A stretch of 64,000 nt of DNA, taken from NCBI RefSeq assembly GCF_000003815.2, contig NC_049983.1:3200906-3264905 (forward strand), given 5' to 3'. The position numbers were made by a program, and so were the translations under genes. This DNA comes from Branchiostoma floridae. Lineage: Eukaryota; Chordata; Leptocardii; Amphioxiformes; Branchiostomatidae. Under the pieces are notes generated by a model. It did not search any database and was not told the origin of the DNA. It was given only the letters and a program-made list of their open reading frames with translations. How positions within the stretch are numbered: position 1 is the stretch's first letter; every line of letters begins with the position of its first letter. Below are positions 47,991-62,000 of this stretch, piece after piece.

Positions 47991-48734
47991 ATATAGAGCC
48001 ATATTTCAACTTTGAACGAGGGCTTAAGGTTTCATAATTGTTTAATTTACGTGTTTGATAAAGATCTTGAACACGTTCTGTGGTGTGTATGAGTGTGATT
48101 TTTATAGAAGTTGAAATACTAAGATGATAGGGGAAATCATTAAGGACAAAGTGAAAACAAACACAATCTTAACAGTGCACATAATTTCTTAAGGTAAATG
48201 ATGGCCCACATTTCTGTAAAAGCACAGTGTCACTGCTTTACTGCTTCGCAAATGAATAAAAAAAACCTCTTGACTGTTTACTTGTCAATGTTCTACTTGC
48301 ACTGCCTGTAAACAAAGGCATACGTAGTACAAAGGGTTCTTCTAACAAAAATACTCTATTGGCAATGCTCGCAAACAAAAGTATATGTAACACAAACTGT
48401 TCCTCTGACACACCTGAAATGCGTTTGGAATGCAGTTAGCACCAGGTGCGTCAGGCATGCGGTCGGTAGACGTTGTGTGCGTCCGGAAAACGCCCAACAT
48501 ACGTACCCTATACGAATCTATTCGCAGTACGGAAAATTTTGTTGCGCATTTCAGTTGCAATCATACGCATCTCATGCGAAATGAAAACGCTGAAGTCGTA
48601 ATTCAAACGCCAGATGGGCTCGACGTACAATTTCATTTATTCCAAAAAAATTCCAAATGTTGGGCGTTCGGCCGCGTATTGACAAAATTTCATGCGGAAC
48701 TCACGCGCACTTGAAAATATACGCAGGTGTAAAC

Positions 48735-48985
48735 CCACCTTTATACTCCATTTCCACTAGGACGGCGTTCTCACTGCGTCCTCTCTGCGACATAAAAGTT
48801 GACATTTCGCTCAACGAATTGTTTAGAAAAGAAACGAATCTTTTTACACTTTTTGTGTTTTGCTGTCTTCTCGGTCATACTTTTTCATTTTGTATGATAT
48901 TCCCAGTTTGAAAGCGGAGGTTACACATATCCTATTTAGTTCGCAGTGAGAGCGCAGCGCGATCACCTTTTAGTGGAAAGGTACA
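48735..48985. mobile_element. Foldback MITE
   Basis: The ends ccatttccactaggacgg and ccttttagtggaaagg are inverted, followed by gttctcactgcg / cgcagtgagagcg. Non-coding interior. Confidence 0.6.
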
Positions 48986-49852
48986 CAGTACCTTTGAGGT
49001 CAATCCTGGTTCGGCAACCGCTTTACATTCAAGGCGTAAGGATACCCGAAAGTAGGCTCGGGCCAAAACACAATTTTTACCCAAAACACACCACTTCCCA
49101 GAGACGCTTTTCACCCATGTTAGCATTTAATGTTATTTGTAGATGATAAGACATGTAAACTCAAACCTAGACCCTTGAAACCTTTGTCACTCCTTTGTCG
49201 CGCATAACCAGGGTCCCTGGTCGCTAAATAAATGGTGTGTGCACTTTACATATAAATAATTTTAAAGTCCTTTTAGATCGATTATCTCTAATATCAAAGC
49301 TTAGGAACCTACGATGTAATGGATCGCTTCTGTATTTCACATATTGCTTGGCGGCCCTTCTTGACCATCCATTGTGGGATTATTTAACGTTATTTTTGGC
49401 TGTAGTTCGACAACAATATTGTCTGCTGTTATAGTGCAAAATGCCGAAAGCATACTTTGTGAAAGTGTGTCACAAACACACATTAACAGTGACATGTACC
49501 CACGGGGCAGATCTAGAACAGTTATAACTCCGTGCTGGTTCCACTGGGATGTTCTTTGTGTACTGATGAACTCATTTGTGTACCAGATTGTTAAAAATAT
49601 CCCCATACTGGGAAAATTATGCTTCCTATAGTTCATAAATACGTAAGGACAAAGCAAGGAACAAGTTACGCAAATAATGATTATTGCATAATATACTTTA
49701 AATAAATAAACATGTAAATAAATACATAGATAGATTGATAGAAGGAAAAATAAAGAAATATCGATCATTAGATTGTAGATTCATTTGGTAGATGAATATT
49801 AAATGATATCATATTGGGACGTTTGTAAAATTGAGTTCCTTTTGTTTTGTAG
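48986..49852. other. Upstream flank or intron of the zinc-ribbon gene
   Basis: 867 bp with no recognised repeat. Since the first coding exon has an acceptor (ttgtag at 49847-49852), at least one untranslated exon should lie upstream, either here or further away. Confidence 0.4.
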
Positions 49853-50042
49853 TCGTGAATATAGCTGTACTGCCACGATATCATGAAGTGCCCAAAGTGC
49901 TTCGCTCATGGAGACTTCAAGTTCTGCCCTCATTGCGGGGTTCCACTTGTTGACTCCGAGGAGAGCAGTGCAGGAGGAGAGGGACCAGGACCACCAGACT
50001 CAACAGAACATCAGAATTCTCCTGCTGGGTCTTCAAGACAAG
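49853..50042 (+). CDS. First coding exon, zinc ribbon (ATG at 49883)
   Basis: Acceptor gttttgtag at 49852, 30 nt of 5' UTR, then ATG at 49883 in context atatcATGa. Residues 3-18 form CPKC...CPHC (C-x2-C-x8-C-x2-C), a rubredoxin-like zinc ribbon. Acidic Glu/Ser/Gly/Pro residues follow, to SSRQ. Donor gtaagg leaves phase 1. The frame also stays open beyond the donor to 50428 but runs into an inverted-repeat element, so the splice is preferred. Confidence 0.8.
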
Positions 50043-53000
50043 GTAAGGGAAGCTACAATGATTTATCGCTACCTATCTATAATATAAGAAAATCAAGGAA
50101 TAAAGAGACTCTTTTTTCATATATCTTTTTTTTCACACATCCACAAACACAAAGTGTTTACATATATACAGTGATTGAATTGGGACCGAATGGTAAACAT
50201 CGCATTAAACAATCACTATATATATATGTCACAAGGGAGATTGGAATCCAGGGGATACGAAATCCTCCTAGGAGAGATTGGAATTCTTATGGAGACCATT
50301 ATGAGTTAGTGACTCAATGTTCTCAACCGTTTTTTCCAGTTAGCTATATGTTGCATTATTTCTTTGGCATCCTTGCTTTTAGCCTTGTTTTTTTCTGCCA
50401 TCTCCTTTGTGTGGAATTGACTAGATAGAATGCAACTTGTCAAATGATTCAGTCTATTTTCCAAAACAATTTCATCTAATCTGAAGTTCTGATAAAATCA
50501 AAGATTGTCCTGGGAGAACTCCGTTTTCCCCTCTATTACTGAATGTTTGAAAATGTAATGTTTAACGAGTTATAGTATAAGATAAGATGATATTGTACAC
50601 TATAGAGAAGCATTCTCAACCTTAAAGTGTCAGAGTTTGCATTGTTTGAAACTATGAAGCCTTTCCTGGTAGATTCAAAAATTGTCTGCTAATAGAATTC
50701 CAATCTGTCCTTGAAGAATTCCGGAGAGATTGGAATTCTAGTAGAACTCCAGAAGAATACCAGAAGATTTGAAATCCTCCTAGGGGAAATCGGAATTCTA
50801 ATCTCCCCTAGGAGAATTCCAGATTCCCATAGGAGGGGATGGAATTCCAATCTCCCCTAGGAAGATTCGACATCCCCCCTGGATTCCAATCTTTCCTGTG
50901 ATATGTCTATAATATGATTACATAATATGTAATTACGTTTGAGTCCACATCCAGCGATGCGGTAATGCAGCGACACCTAAAGCTGTGTGAAACAGTCAGA
51001 ATTGTCCTAAGAAAGGTGACAGACGGTCGAAACATATTGTGAAAATGTAGCAAATGTTGTGTAAAAAGCGTCACTTTATTCGTTCACGTACCGACCTAAT
51101 GAAACTTGTCATGTGCGCCGACTGAGCCATGCGCGGTCCCATCTCGAGCCGATCACGTCGCGTTGGACAGGAGATCGTCGTGGCCAAGTCGCATACTCGC
51201 TCTTTTTACGATGAAAATTTTCGGGACCAAAAACGATCGTCATGGTCAGTTTGTTGGTTGAAGAGGTGGTCGCTCAATAAGGTTTGACTGTATTGTTTCT
51301 TATTCACATCTGTGTCTGTAATAATACTAGTGCTAAAAAAGGACAAGATATCAATCAAATACCTTATCTTACTTTACCTAGTCCCATCCTTGATCAATCA
51401 AAAACGTATGTGAAATCTCTACTAATGCTAATAACACTAACGTTGCAATAAAGCAAAATCACGGTTAGAGATGTGTCTGCTTATTCTGTATCAATGATAT
51501 GTTATGATCATTCTGAAAACAATGCATGGGAATATTGAGATATCGCCAAGCTTTGTACGCCACCTGGAGACCACTTGGATCATTGAAGTATATACAGAAT
51601 AGTGTTCCTTTCTGTTCTCCCACAAATATCTTTTCCTCCTATTTGATTTTGTTTACCATTTTTTGACCAGAAAATACTCCTCTTTTATATAAATATTGAC
51701 GGAAATTGTAGAAGCTAAAAAAAACTGAAACTCTCTGGTTAGAGGGATATCCTTTATTCCCATGTGCATTTTTTTTTGCTTAAGAATCATTTACTTGACT
51801 AAACGAAGCTCAGGCCAAGGAGATCCCGTGTTCGAATCCTAACGTGACACCGATCTCGTGCTCTTGGGAAAGGCACTTTACACTTAGTCTACTTCCCTCA
51901 CTTAACTCAGATGGAAATGAGTACCAAGCTTTCGCCAGGGACGTCCCTCGGATAGTCCCACGTCTGGAGAGAGCAACACCCCATGCACATTAAAGAACCC
52001 ACTACACCTTTCGAAAAAGTGTAGGGGTATGCCCAAGTTTTCGATTCAATTTTAGTCACCGTCACTGGTCTCATAGTGGCACCAGGTCGGTCCAGAGTAG
52101 CAGACTCAGTTAATTCACGTTTGTGATGTGGTACCTATAGTGTCAGGCTTATCTATGACTCCCTGGTTTAGAGGGATAGAAGCAGTCAACAGGTGTGAAT
52201 TGAGTGTCCACTGCCTGGTATTGGGCTAGAATAAACTGCTGTGTGTCAATTCCCCTCAAAATGACGGAACCTCTTTACCTACGCGCCCGAAGCTATCTCG
52301 CGATATCTCTAGATGTTTATCAAAATGACCCATATATAATTCTTGGCATGAATCACTTCAAAATGATATTGGGGATTTTTTGGTAATTTTCCAATGGCGA
52401 TAAGGAGGGGTCAATTAACGACCCCACCTGAAGACTTCTCCAGAGAGATCTGTATAACTTAATCAAAGAGGCAGCCAATGGTCTAGCCTGACTCAATATG
52501 CTGGGCAGGATTTGACAGCCAATCAGCGAACGTAATGTTATCTGGAAGAGTCCATTCATGAACGGAAAACTTTTTTTTTTAAATTGAATTTTGGACTGGG
52601 TTGCTCATACAAAAGGCCGTGTGTTCAGTGGGAGTATTTCTGGACTAGTGTATTTGCAATTTCAAATGAGGTGTGCTGGAAGAGTCCATTCTTGCATGGA
52701 GGGGCCATTTGTTTAAAAAAATCATTTTTGGACTTTGGTGATTATGTCAAAGTCCTGTTTTAAAGGATATATATTTGGACTGCTCCACTTTATATGGGGT
52801 ATCACAGTCTATGCACGGAGGGTGGATTATTTGAGGTGTTTTTGACGGGTGAAATGATTCAAAATTCCATTTTTGAGCGGAATTGCTTTTGGACCGGTCC
52901 ATTTTACCTTTAAAATCTTAAAAGTCCATTCATGCACGGGGGACCCTTTTTGTAAATTCAATTTTGGATTGCTTTTCTTATATAAAAGGCAATGTTTTTA

Positions 53001-56000
53001 TTAGGGGTATTTCTGGACTGGGCTACTTTGCAAATGTACATGGGGTGCACTGGAAGAGTCCATTATTGCACAGGGGAATTTTGTGTGATTCGTTTTTGGG
53101 CTTAAGTGTGATTTCTAATTCTGAGCAGAAGTGTTCCATTTTAACACATTGTTAATTTTGGGACAGTCTATTGTTGTATAGGGAGGGAGATGGCCTAAAT
53201 ATGCTGCATTTTCTCTCGAACAAAATCGGAAATGACGGAGCAACGTCGGAAATGACGTCATCAATACTGCTCAAAATCGTCTGGTACATAATGTCTTTGA
53301 CCCCCTCATTCCGTCATTCTGGCAACAAAACTGTGCGAAACCAAATTGACTTTGTCCTCGGACGAATCAGTCAGACGCGTATGGTCACACAGGCCAGAGC
53401 TCACCATGTCCCAGAGATCAGCACTGACCACCGCATGGTGATCACTACCATCTCTTCTCCACGAAAACTTTGGTTCTCCAAACAAGCATCACGGGCATAG
53501 ACCATCCGGCTGGAAGAGCTCCGAGGCAGCACAGACAAGCAGGAGCAGTGGAGATCCGCTGTTTCTGCGGCAGTGATGGAACAGCAACCCGTCACCTGGG
53601 ACGAAGCGGCGGAGTTACTGGTAGAGCAGGGGAAGAAAGTTCTGGGCATAGAACAGCGCAAAAAACGCACACAAACATACTTTACCGACGACCCTCTAGT
53701 CGCAAAGATGTCAAAGGATCAGAAAGATCTGCGGCAACGCATACAGCAGCTGAAAAGGGGCACTGTGACGCGCAATTTGCACGACAATGTGAAAGCGCTC
53801 ACGGCAGAGCGAAGGAAGCTGCAAAACAACCAGCGCAAAAGGGTACGTGAACTGGTCAAAGCTAACTTACATGCCCAAGCAGCAGAAGTAGAGGCCATCA
53901 CGGGCGACAATTCAAGAATGTTCGCAGCCATGAAGGTCCTCAGGTCCAGTGACGGAGCACCCCTCGCTATACATTCAGCTAATTGCGAAATGCTTGTCAA
54001 ACCCTTGGACCAGGCCAAAGTCATCGCAAAGTACTTCAGCAGTCTTTTCAACATCGACGCGGCACCACTTCCAGGCAGCGCCCCTCTGTACCCCAGTATC
54101 AGCCATAGAAGTCGCTAAGGCAGCTTCACGGCTCAAGAACGGACGCAGCTTTGGGGCGGACGGTGTCGCGAACGAACTTTTGAAGCACTGCTTCTCCAAG
54201 CCCGACGATCCCATGGCTAACACGACAGAAAAGATACTTAACACTATGTTTAGCCAGGGAGAAGTAATACCAGCTCTAGGACAAGGCATCCTGGTCCCTC
54301 TACAGAAACCAGGCAAGCCGCGAGGCCCGTGCAGCAGCCTTCGTCCGATAGTGTTACTGAACGGCGTAAGAAAGCTCTTTTCACTTATTGTGCTCGAGCG
54401 ATGTAAACCGCAAGTGTCCCGCTATCTGCCGAGGTCGCAGTCAGCCTACCGCCATGGCCATAGCACAGCAGACAGCATCTTTACTAAGAGAATTCTTGCT
54501 GACTTGGTCATGACAAGGGTGTGGGATGTCCACGTCTTGGGAATCGATCTCAGCCGCGCATTTGATACTGTAGACAGAGCTCAGCTCTTATCGGTATTAA
54601 CAGACGTGGTAGACGACAACGACACAGTGCGGATGGTGCAGGCCCTGCTGACCAACACAACACTCGCTGTTCGTGTACGTGGCGAGGCAGCCCCTTCTTT
54701 CCATGTAGTTGTTGGCTCACCACAAGGCGACAGCCTGAGTCCTCAGCTTTTCAACATTTACTACGAGGCAGCCCTCCGTGACTTGCGCAAGTGCTGCCCA
54801 TCCACCCCTGTCAAAGACAAGAGGCTTCGGCTACCCCCTGAGACTCAGTATGCAGACGATCTTGACTTCTTCAGCACATCTCACCAACATCTAGAAGAGA
54901 TAAACGAGAGCGCTGTCAAGATCCTGCAGGAATGGAAGCTTCAAGCCAACGCCAGCAAAACGGAGCGGGTGCACATCTGCTGGAGAGAGGATCGTGAGGA
55001 GGAAGTGTGGAGAAAGGCGAAGTCTAAAGGCTCTCGTCTCGGCATTACAGAAGACATCCAGAGCAGAATGCAGCTGGCCAACCTTGCCATGAAGAACATG
55101 TTCTACATGTGGGGAGCAAAAGCTGTCTCTCTGGAACTGAAGTTGAAGCTCTTCCACGTGTATGTTCTACCTGTACTGCTTTACAACGCAGGGACATGGG
55201 GTCTTACAGAGCAGCTTGCTAGTAAGATAGACATATGGCACCGAAAGCAGCTGAGGCGTATAGCCGGCTACATCTACCCCAAGTACATCAGCAACAAAAA
55301 TCTCTACAAGCAGTGCAAAACGTCTCCACTACACAACGAAGTACACCGTCGCAGATGGCACCATTTTGGATACATCCTGCGTATGCCTCAGTCATCACCA
55401 ACCCAAAAGGCACTAAACATCGCCTTCAGCAAGAAACTGACAACTAGACTGGGCAGGCCCCGCGAAGGTCTTTTAGACTGCCTGATTGACGACTTGAAAC
55501 TGTACTACAATCAGAACGTCAAGATGGCACCCTATATGCTAAAATGGCTGCGGGACCAGGCAGCGGACAAGGCATAGTGAAATGAATGTACAAGAACATT
55601 AACGAGGACACACACTGATTTGGTATGCCGATGTCAGTTAAGATCTATAAAAACTGTACATTTGCACCTGAGACCAGTTTATATTATTATTATTATTATT
55701 ATTCTGTTATTCTATTTGTGGTTGGCGCTCGCGGAGTCAATGTACGCTTTTAATCCATTTTATTACATACTATACGATACATTATGAAAATATACAATTA
55801 ACTGTGAAATACTCAAGGTTTAGAATGTACAACGCTAACAATTGCACCTTCACAGTCCAACAATTACCGTGATATCTACAGCCGCAAAACGTTCAGTTGA
55901 AAACTATAATTATGTCTTCCCGGCTATGTGCACTCGACGTTTCCAGCTTTTTGCGTTCATTTTTGGCGGCGCCTCATGGGGTGAGCCTAACAGTATAGTG

Positions 56001-59000
56001 TGCGTCCGTTTCAATTCACAAAACAGGCATCTGGGAATTTTTCCCCGCATGCGAAGTTGCATCATGCTTATCTACAATCTGCATTCTTCCGTTCCCAAAG
56101 GGAATTCCCAAATAGCTAATACTCCAGCCAGGGCAAATATTACATCTGGATTTGTTAAAGGTGACAGAGTAATCCATCAACCGGCCTTGGCAGTTTGTAC
56201 CACTAGCGCACACACATCCTTTATTAATACAGCCATGCCATAGGACAAAAGGCGGATACTAAAACACACCAACTACAGGCATGTGTAGTTGCATCATCCC
56301 TTTTGAGGGGAATAACGTGCGTATGGATTGACCCACCTTGATGGTATTTGGAATGTAGATAGCTTCAGAGATGCTTTACATGATTGAATGCTAAATCATG
56401 GACTTATTTGCATAATTAGTGAGGGAAGTTTATAAATACACTGCATTTCATGTTAGAATGCTCAAAAAGAGAGAAATATTAGGCTTATTTTTAAGGATAT
56501 ATCCGATTGGCAAATGAGGACCTCATTTGTATAATCAATGAGAAACATTTATGATAGGTCACTCGTCACAAGAGATCACATTTCGTCTTGACAGCAAAGC
56601 CATACAAACTTCCATCACGTTAAACAATATCCATACATACAGCCAGGCGAAAGGATAGATCACAAATACAACAGACGTACAACAACAATCATTAATACTT
56701 ACAGTCAAACCTGCCCATCCAACCAACTCTATCCACCAACCAACTCCAGTCAATCACCACTCTGAGACGGTCCCGTACTATTTTGCATAGTAATGGTCCT
56801 CTTTTAAACAACCAACTGCTTACCCCAACCAGCAACCACATTTTTGCAGTCCTCAGGGGCCTTTCACACCCCTCTCAACAATCAAAATTGAGAGACAGTC
56901 ACTACAGTACATAATACATTTGATCCATCCCAGCAGCAGCCATTTCGAAATGAGTACTTCTGTAAACTCTGACATTTGCATCAGAAACAATTTTGATCCA
57001 CACTAATCCTCACAACAATAACGCCATGTAAACATGGTAAAATCTGTTAGAAATAATGTCATTAAAAGATTTTTACTGTTTTTCAACTGTAACATGTCAG
57101 TGAAAATCAGTGTAGCATTTTTAACATGGTGCACACCAGTGGGAATTTTGACATACTGATAGAGAAACTACAGTATAAGAGCTTGTTTTGGCTGTTTGAG
57201 GAACAGACAACTAACAAACAGAACATGTTTGATTGTTAGACAAACACAGCTCTGATTGTTAAACAATGGTTTCTTGAAATTAGTTAACATAACAGCATGG
57301 AAATTATGGAAAAGTTTAGAGCAACGGATCCTGAAATGTAATTTATACATACATATGTTACCCCATGAATGTCTTGTGATGTGTAATTTGAGAATAATGA
57401 TGTGTAATGCATAATCAATTATTATCAGACTAATAGTTGTCAATACATAATTTGGACATCTTGTAGTACAAATTACTTGTACTTGTAAACACACCAATTC
57501 AGCATGTTTTCTTGTTACATTAATGCTTCATCAGTATGACTCTTTTTATAAGTAGTACTAGTAATACATTACATACAAGCAGGTGAATGTGGTAATTTGT
57601 ATGCCAACCAACCAGCCTGGAACCGACCCCAGTTTTATCCAACAACCAACTCCAGTCAACAACCATATTTCCTTGGTCCCTTGAGTGGTTGTTGAATACA
57701 AGTTTGACTGTATAATCGATATAACCGTCGCCATGGCAATAGTTTTTATTGCCACACTTATTTTACATAGTATACGATACATGATGACAATACATAATTC
57801 ACTGTAAGTATTCAAGGTTTAGAATGTACAACAATTGCATAGTGGAGTGTGTTTTTTACTCGTACCTTCACAATCCCATAATTACCGTTATTTACAGCCG
57901 CAAAACGTCCGCCCAAACATTATAATTATGTCTTCCCGGCAACATGCAATCGACGTTTCCAGCTTTTGGATTGGCCAAAAGTCTACATTTCTCAAGGATA
58001 CGTGACAGGTGAACCTATGAAAGCCTAGCACTCACAACGCTCGCTATCGCTCCTAAATCCTACTCAATACTATAAGGCGTGAATAATCGTAATTATTCGC
58101 ATACTACAGTATTTGACTACCTTTACAAAAGGCCACTTGGAAGACTTTGCATTTTCGCGTAAATGTTGCCCTCCTAATTTTTGTATTCTTTCCCCAGGGT
58201 AAGGTCCCATCAGTGACTAGCACTGCTTTATAAGGAGGCCCTGGGTACACATACAAATAACATATACATACCATGCAATATCTACATTATACAACATATC
58301 GTAAACACACAATCATGTTCTTACCCATGTCCATGTCCGCGCCAAGTCGTTAGGGTTTGTAGGTCAGAGGTCACACAATTCTCTTGCAAAGTGATTTGAA
58401 ATGTCTGATTTTAATGTTAAGATTCTAGTTCAACTCAGGCGGGGTGGAGGGGGGTGGGGGGTCGTGGGATGCTGTCTTTTGAGGCTCGCGTCAACTTCCA
58501 TGTCACATAACGCCAGAACGGCTTACACTAAAGCCACCAATTTGGTACGTTTTAGTCGGCAACAATTTCACAAAGTATGAAAAAAATTCCATGTTTTGTG
58601 TTGCCGTTTTTTGACAGGCATGTTTGACGAAAATCGCCAATTTTGTTTCTAACAATGTATTTTTCACGTGCATTTGTTATGTCACTGCTAATTTCCTACA
58701 TGAATAAAATCTTTTGTTATCTAGAGTATCTTTGATAATTAAATATGCAAGAATTGTGCTAATTTGATGGCGTCATCGGTCACATCCAAGACGGCAGACC
58801 ATATGAAAAGTTCAAGAATGACTACATTATTATCCCCCAGAGTTAGTAACTACATGGTATTTTTTTTTACTAAAAAACGTTTCCATTAATGTATAAGTCT
58901 ATTTTCATTGTCTTATGCAATTGCAATTATGCAATGTTGCAGAAACAATTACATCGGTTTCAATAAATGGACTTCAATAAATGTAACACATGTAAATGAT

Positions 59001-62000
59001 GATAGATGGAACATACGCAGATACCAAATATACAAATGAGGAAATGATTTGCATGGTATGGGCAATATTTTCTGGTGCTTTGTAGAAATCGCATGGTCTC
59101 CCTTTAAGATATTTCGAGGAAATTTCATGTTACAAAATACACAGGGAGAAACCATCTTAAGAAAAAAAGTGCGATGCTATTTTATACAGTCAACCGGTCA
59201 TCCGCAGATACGACTATACCACGGTTCTTAACAATAGACCATAGCTTGATATTAGTTACAGGTCACCAACAGAATTTAAGTTTGCTGATGAATAAATAAT
59301 CGTCTTGTGCCGTGAGACGCTCTCAGACGCATAGCACTCAGCACTAATGAGGAAGAGTATGGAAGTTAAACACACATCACTACCAGCGGACCAGCCCCCT
59401 GCTGTAGTGGCTTGCACATGTGTGGCCCAAGGGCTTCGAAGTGGGGATGGGCGCCACCCTACGCGTCTGTAGATGCATGGGCAACTTTAACTTTTTTTTG
59501 TGCCGTGAGCATGTGCGATTATTATTGGGGAATCCGGCGATGAATGTTTCGCATATAGATACGCTTTTGTGAGAAAAGCGCGTTTGGTATGTCCTTAAAT
59601 ACTGAATACATCATACAAAACAGTAATCACATGTAGTTCAACGCCTACAAGCCACATAGTACGCACTTGTTGCTTTTTTTGTAGATTCCCTAACCGATGA
59701 CCCGAAGGGTAAGTCGAAAGACCAGCGTCAGATGGAACATAGACCCAGCGAGCAAACTAATGAGGTAAGTAGAGTTTTCCACATGACTTGTGCTAATTAA
59801 CTAAAAACTCATTGTGTTTCAGTGTGGCAGAAGTAGATCTCATTATGCATGGCTATTTTCGCCAGAATGTGTTTTGGGTAGCTTTTGTGGTTGTGTCTGT
59901 CCGTCTGTAAACATAATAACTCGAGAAGGTCTGTGTATCTGGTATATGGGTAGGTCTTGATGAGACCTCAATATATTCAGGAACCTAAGTTCTTTGTTAT
60001 GATACCATAGCTGTGCGCCAGGTTTTGTATCTTTGGATATAAAGATAGCATGGCCAAAATACAGACAAAATATAGATCATGTGCAGGAAAAGACACATTT
60101 GAACCCATGGCAGGTTATTCTCGACATTTGCAAGATAACAGAGAGAACACGTGTTCTTTAGTTGTGCCATTGTTGGAAAACCTTTGGGTAAGAGTTGGAA
60201 GACTCCCGTATGTCATCCAGACGAATAGCAACATTAGTAATTTTGGAACAATTGGAATTCCAAAAAAAGTTAAAAGCAGAAAGTCATATATTAGCAATAG
60301 CATTGTATTCTACATTCAAATCATGAGTATTATATAAAGACAAGACATGTTTAGTACCACAGATTGTTTTACATTGTTCTAAAGAAACGTAAAAATGTTA
60401 TAATTATAGAAAGTAAATTATCAGAAACTAGAACTAGACAAAAATGGGGAGAGCTAATCCCTTTAGTGATGTGATTGTACAATATGTAAACATTTAGTTT
60501 GTATTATTACTTGCAAATAAAGTTCATGGATAGAACCATGAAAAGTAAAAAAAAAGTACTCATATCAAAACATGATTTGCCTAAGCGACGAGAAACAATA
60601 ATTTCGAATATGTCAGGTCGACGATCTCTAGGTTTTTTTTAACGAGTGCATTTTCATATCATTGCATATTATGCAAACAATAAAATTACCAATACCCGCT
60701 TTCTATTTGACTTGTTAGTCATCCGGGGGCAGCGGAAATCAAACAAAGATGACAAAAAGCCAAAAGAAGAGGTTGAAAAAGAAAGCGAAGGCAGAAAAGC
60801 AAAAGCCTTTGGTGGAGAAAGATGGAGCTTCTGACAGCAAACAAGCTACACAAATACCTCCTACACAACCTGTACCTTCTTTCGCGACGCTCACCAATCA
60901 AGGAAAAGGTGTGAAGGAAAAAGAGTCAGCCCAAACCAACAGACAGACAAACGATGGAAGTGGCAATGATGATGGCAAAGGCAATCTCCCGTTGGGTGTT
61001 CAATCAAAAATAACATCCTCACAGATTGAAAATGCCAGGGCCGTCACAGATAGTTCAGCACTTCCTCAAGGGAAAGAATCTGTATGTGAGGCTTTCTTAG
61101 TCCCAGCACAATCGCCATCTGCAGTGTCTGTACGTGAATTACCATGCGATGAACAACCGGACGTCCTGCAACAAGGTCCAGTGGGCCAAGTAGAAGCGTC
61201 TACATCAAAGCCGGAAAACAGTGAAGGCACTGCCTTAGCCCAAGAACAATCGCCACCTGCAGTGTCGGTACGTCAAGCTCCATGTGAAGAATTGGAGGAA
61301 GAGGAGCTCGATGCCATGCAGGCAATGTCTCCCAATCGCAGTGATGATCAAAAGGAAACGTGCAGCCAAACTGTAAAAGATGCACAAACGGAACATAGAC
61401 CAAGCGAGCAAACGAATGAGGTTGGTAATTTTTCACATGTACCAATCAACACAAAACAGTAGTTTCATTGTTTCTGTTTCTACACGTAGATCTGATCATG
61501 CAACATTACATACACCAGAAGGTATTAGAGGCTAGATATTGTACCAAGAATAAAACATACCAATATAATTGTCTTTTTAGTCATCTGGGGACAGCGGAAA
61601 TCAACAAAAGATGACAAAAAGCCAAAAGAAGAGGTTGAGAAAGAAATTGAAGGCAGAAAAGCAAGAGCATTTGGTGGAGAAAGATGGAGCTTCTGACAGC
61701 AACCTTCATCACAACAAAGCAGAAAAGGCAGCACAATCTGCACAAATACCTCCTACACCATCTGTGCCTTCGTTTGCGACGCTCACTATCCAAGGAGAAG
61801 GTGTAAAGGAAAAAGAGCAAACGAATGAGGTTAGTAATTTTTTCCACATGTACCAATCAACACAAAACAGTAGTTTCATTGTTTCTGTTTAATACACGTA
61901 GATCTGCCCATGCAACATTACATACACCAGAAGGTGACTTGGGAAGCATTCTATCTTTGGATCTTAAGATAGCATGGTCAAAATATAGACACGTGGTATA

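Larger units (their letters stand above)
46673..48742. mobile_element. TIR element of about 2 kb enclosing a LINE remnant
   Basis: The left end ttaaggtgggtttacacctg and the right end caggtgtaaacccaccttta are inverted, extended by cgtatattttc/gaaaatatacg. It abuts the preceding MITE and shares the TTAA. It contains the minus-strand LINE piece at 47218-47990, so it is either composite or was invaded. Confidence 0.65.

Noticed and set aside
50043-50428. Read-through extension of the zinc-ribbon exon
   Set aside because: A good donor (gtaagg) lies at 50043 and the frame beyond enters an inverted-repeat element. The spliced frame continues exactly into 59685.
53949-55577. A host gene with reverse transcriptase
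   Set aside because: It is a LINE fragment with an in-frame stop and a frameshift upstream, truncated endonuclease, and a tandem att tail.
55842-56243. 133-residue forward frame
   Set aside because: Its first part is a dispersed intron duplication (also at 57745, where it is not open), and it lacks splice or domain support.
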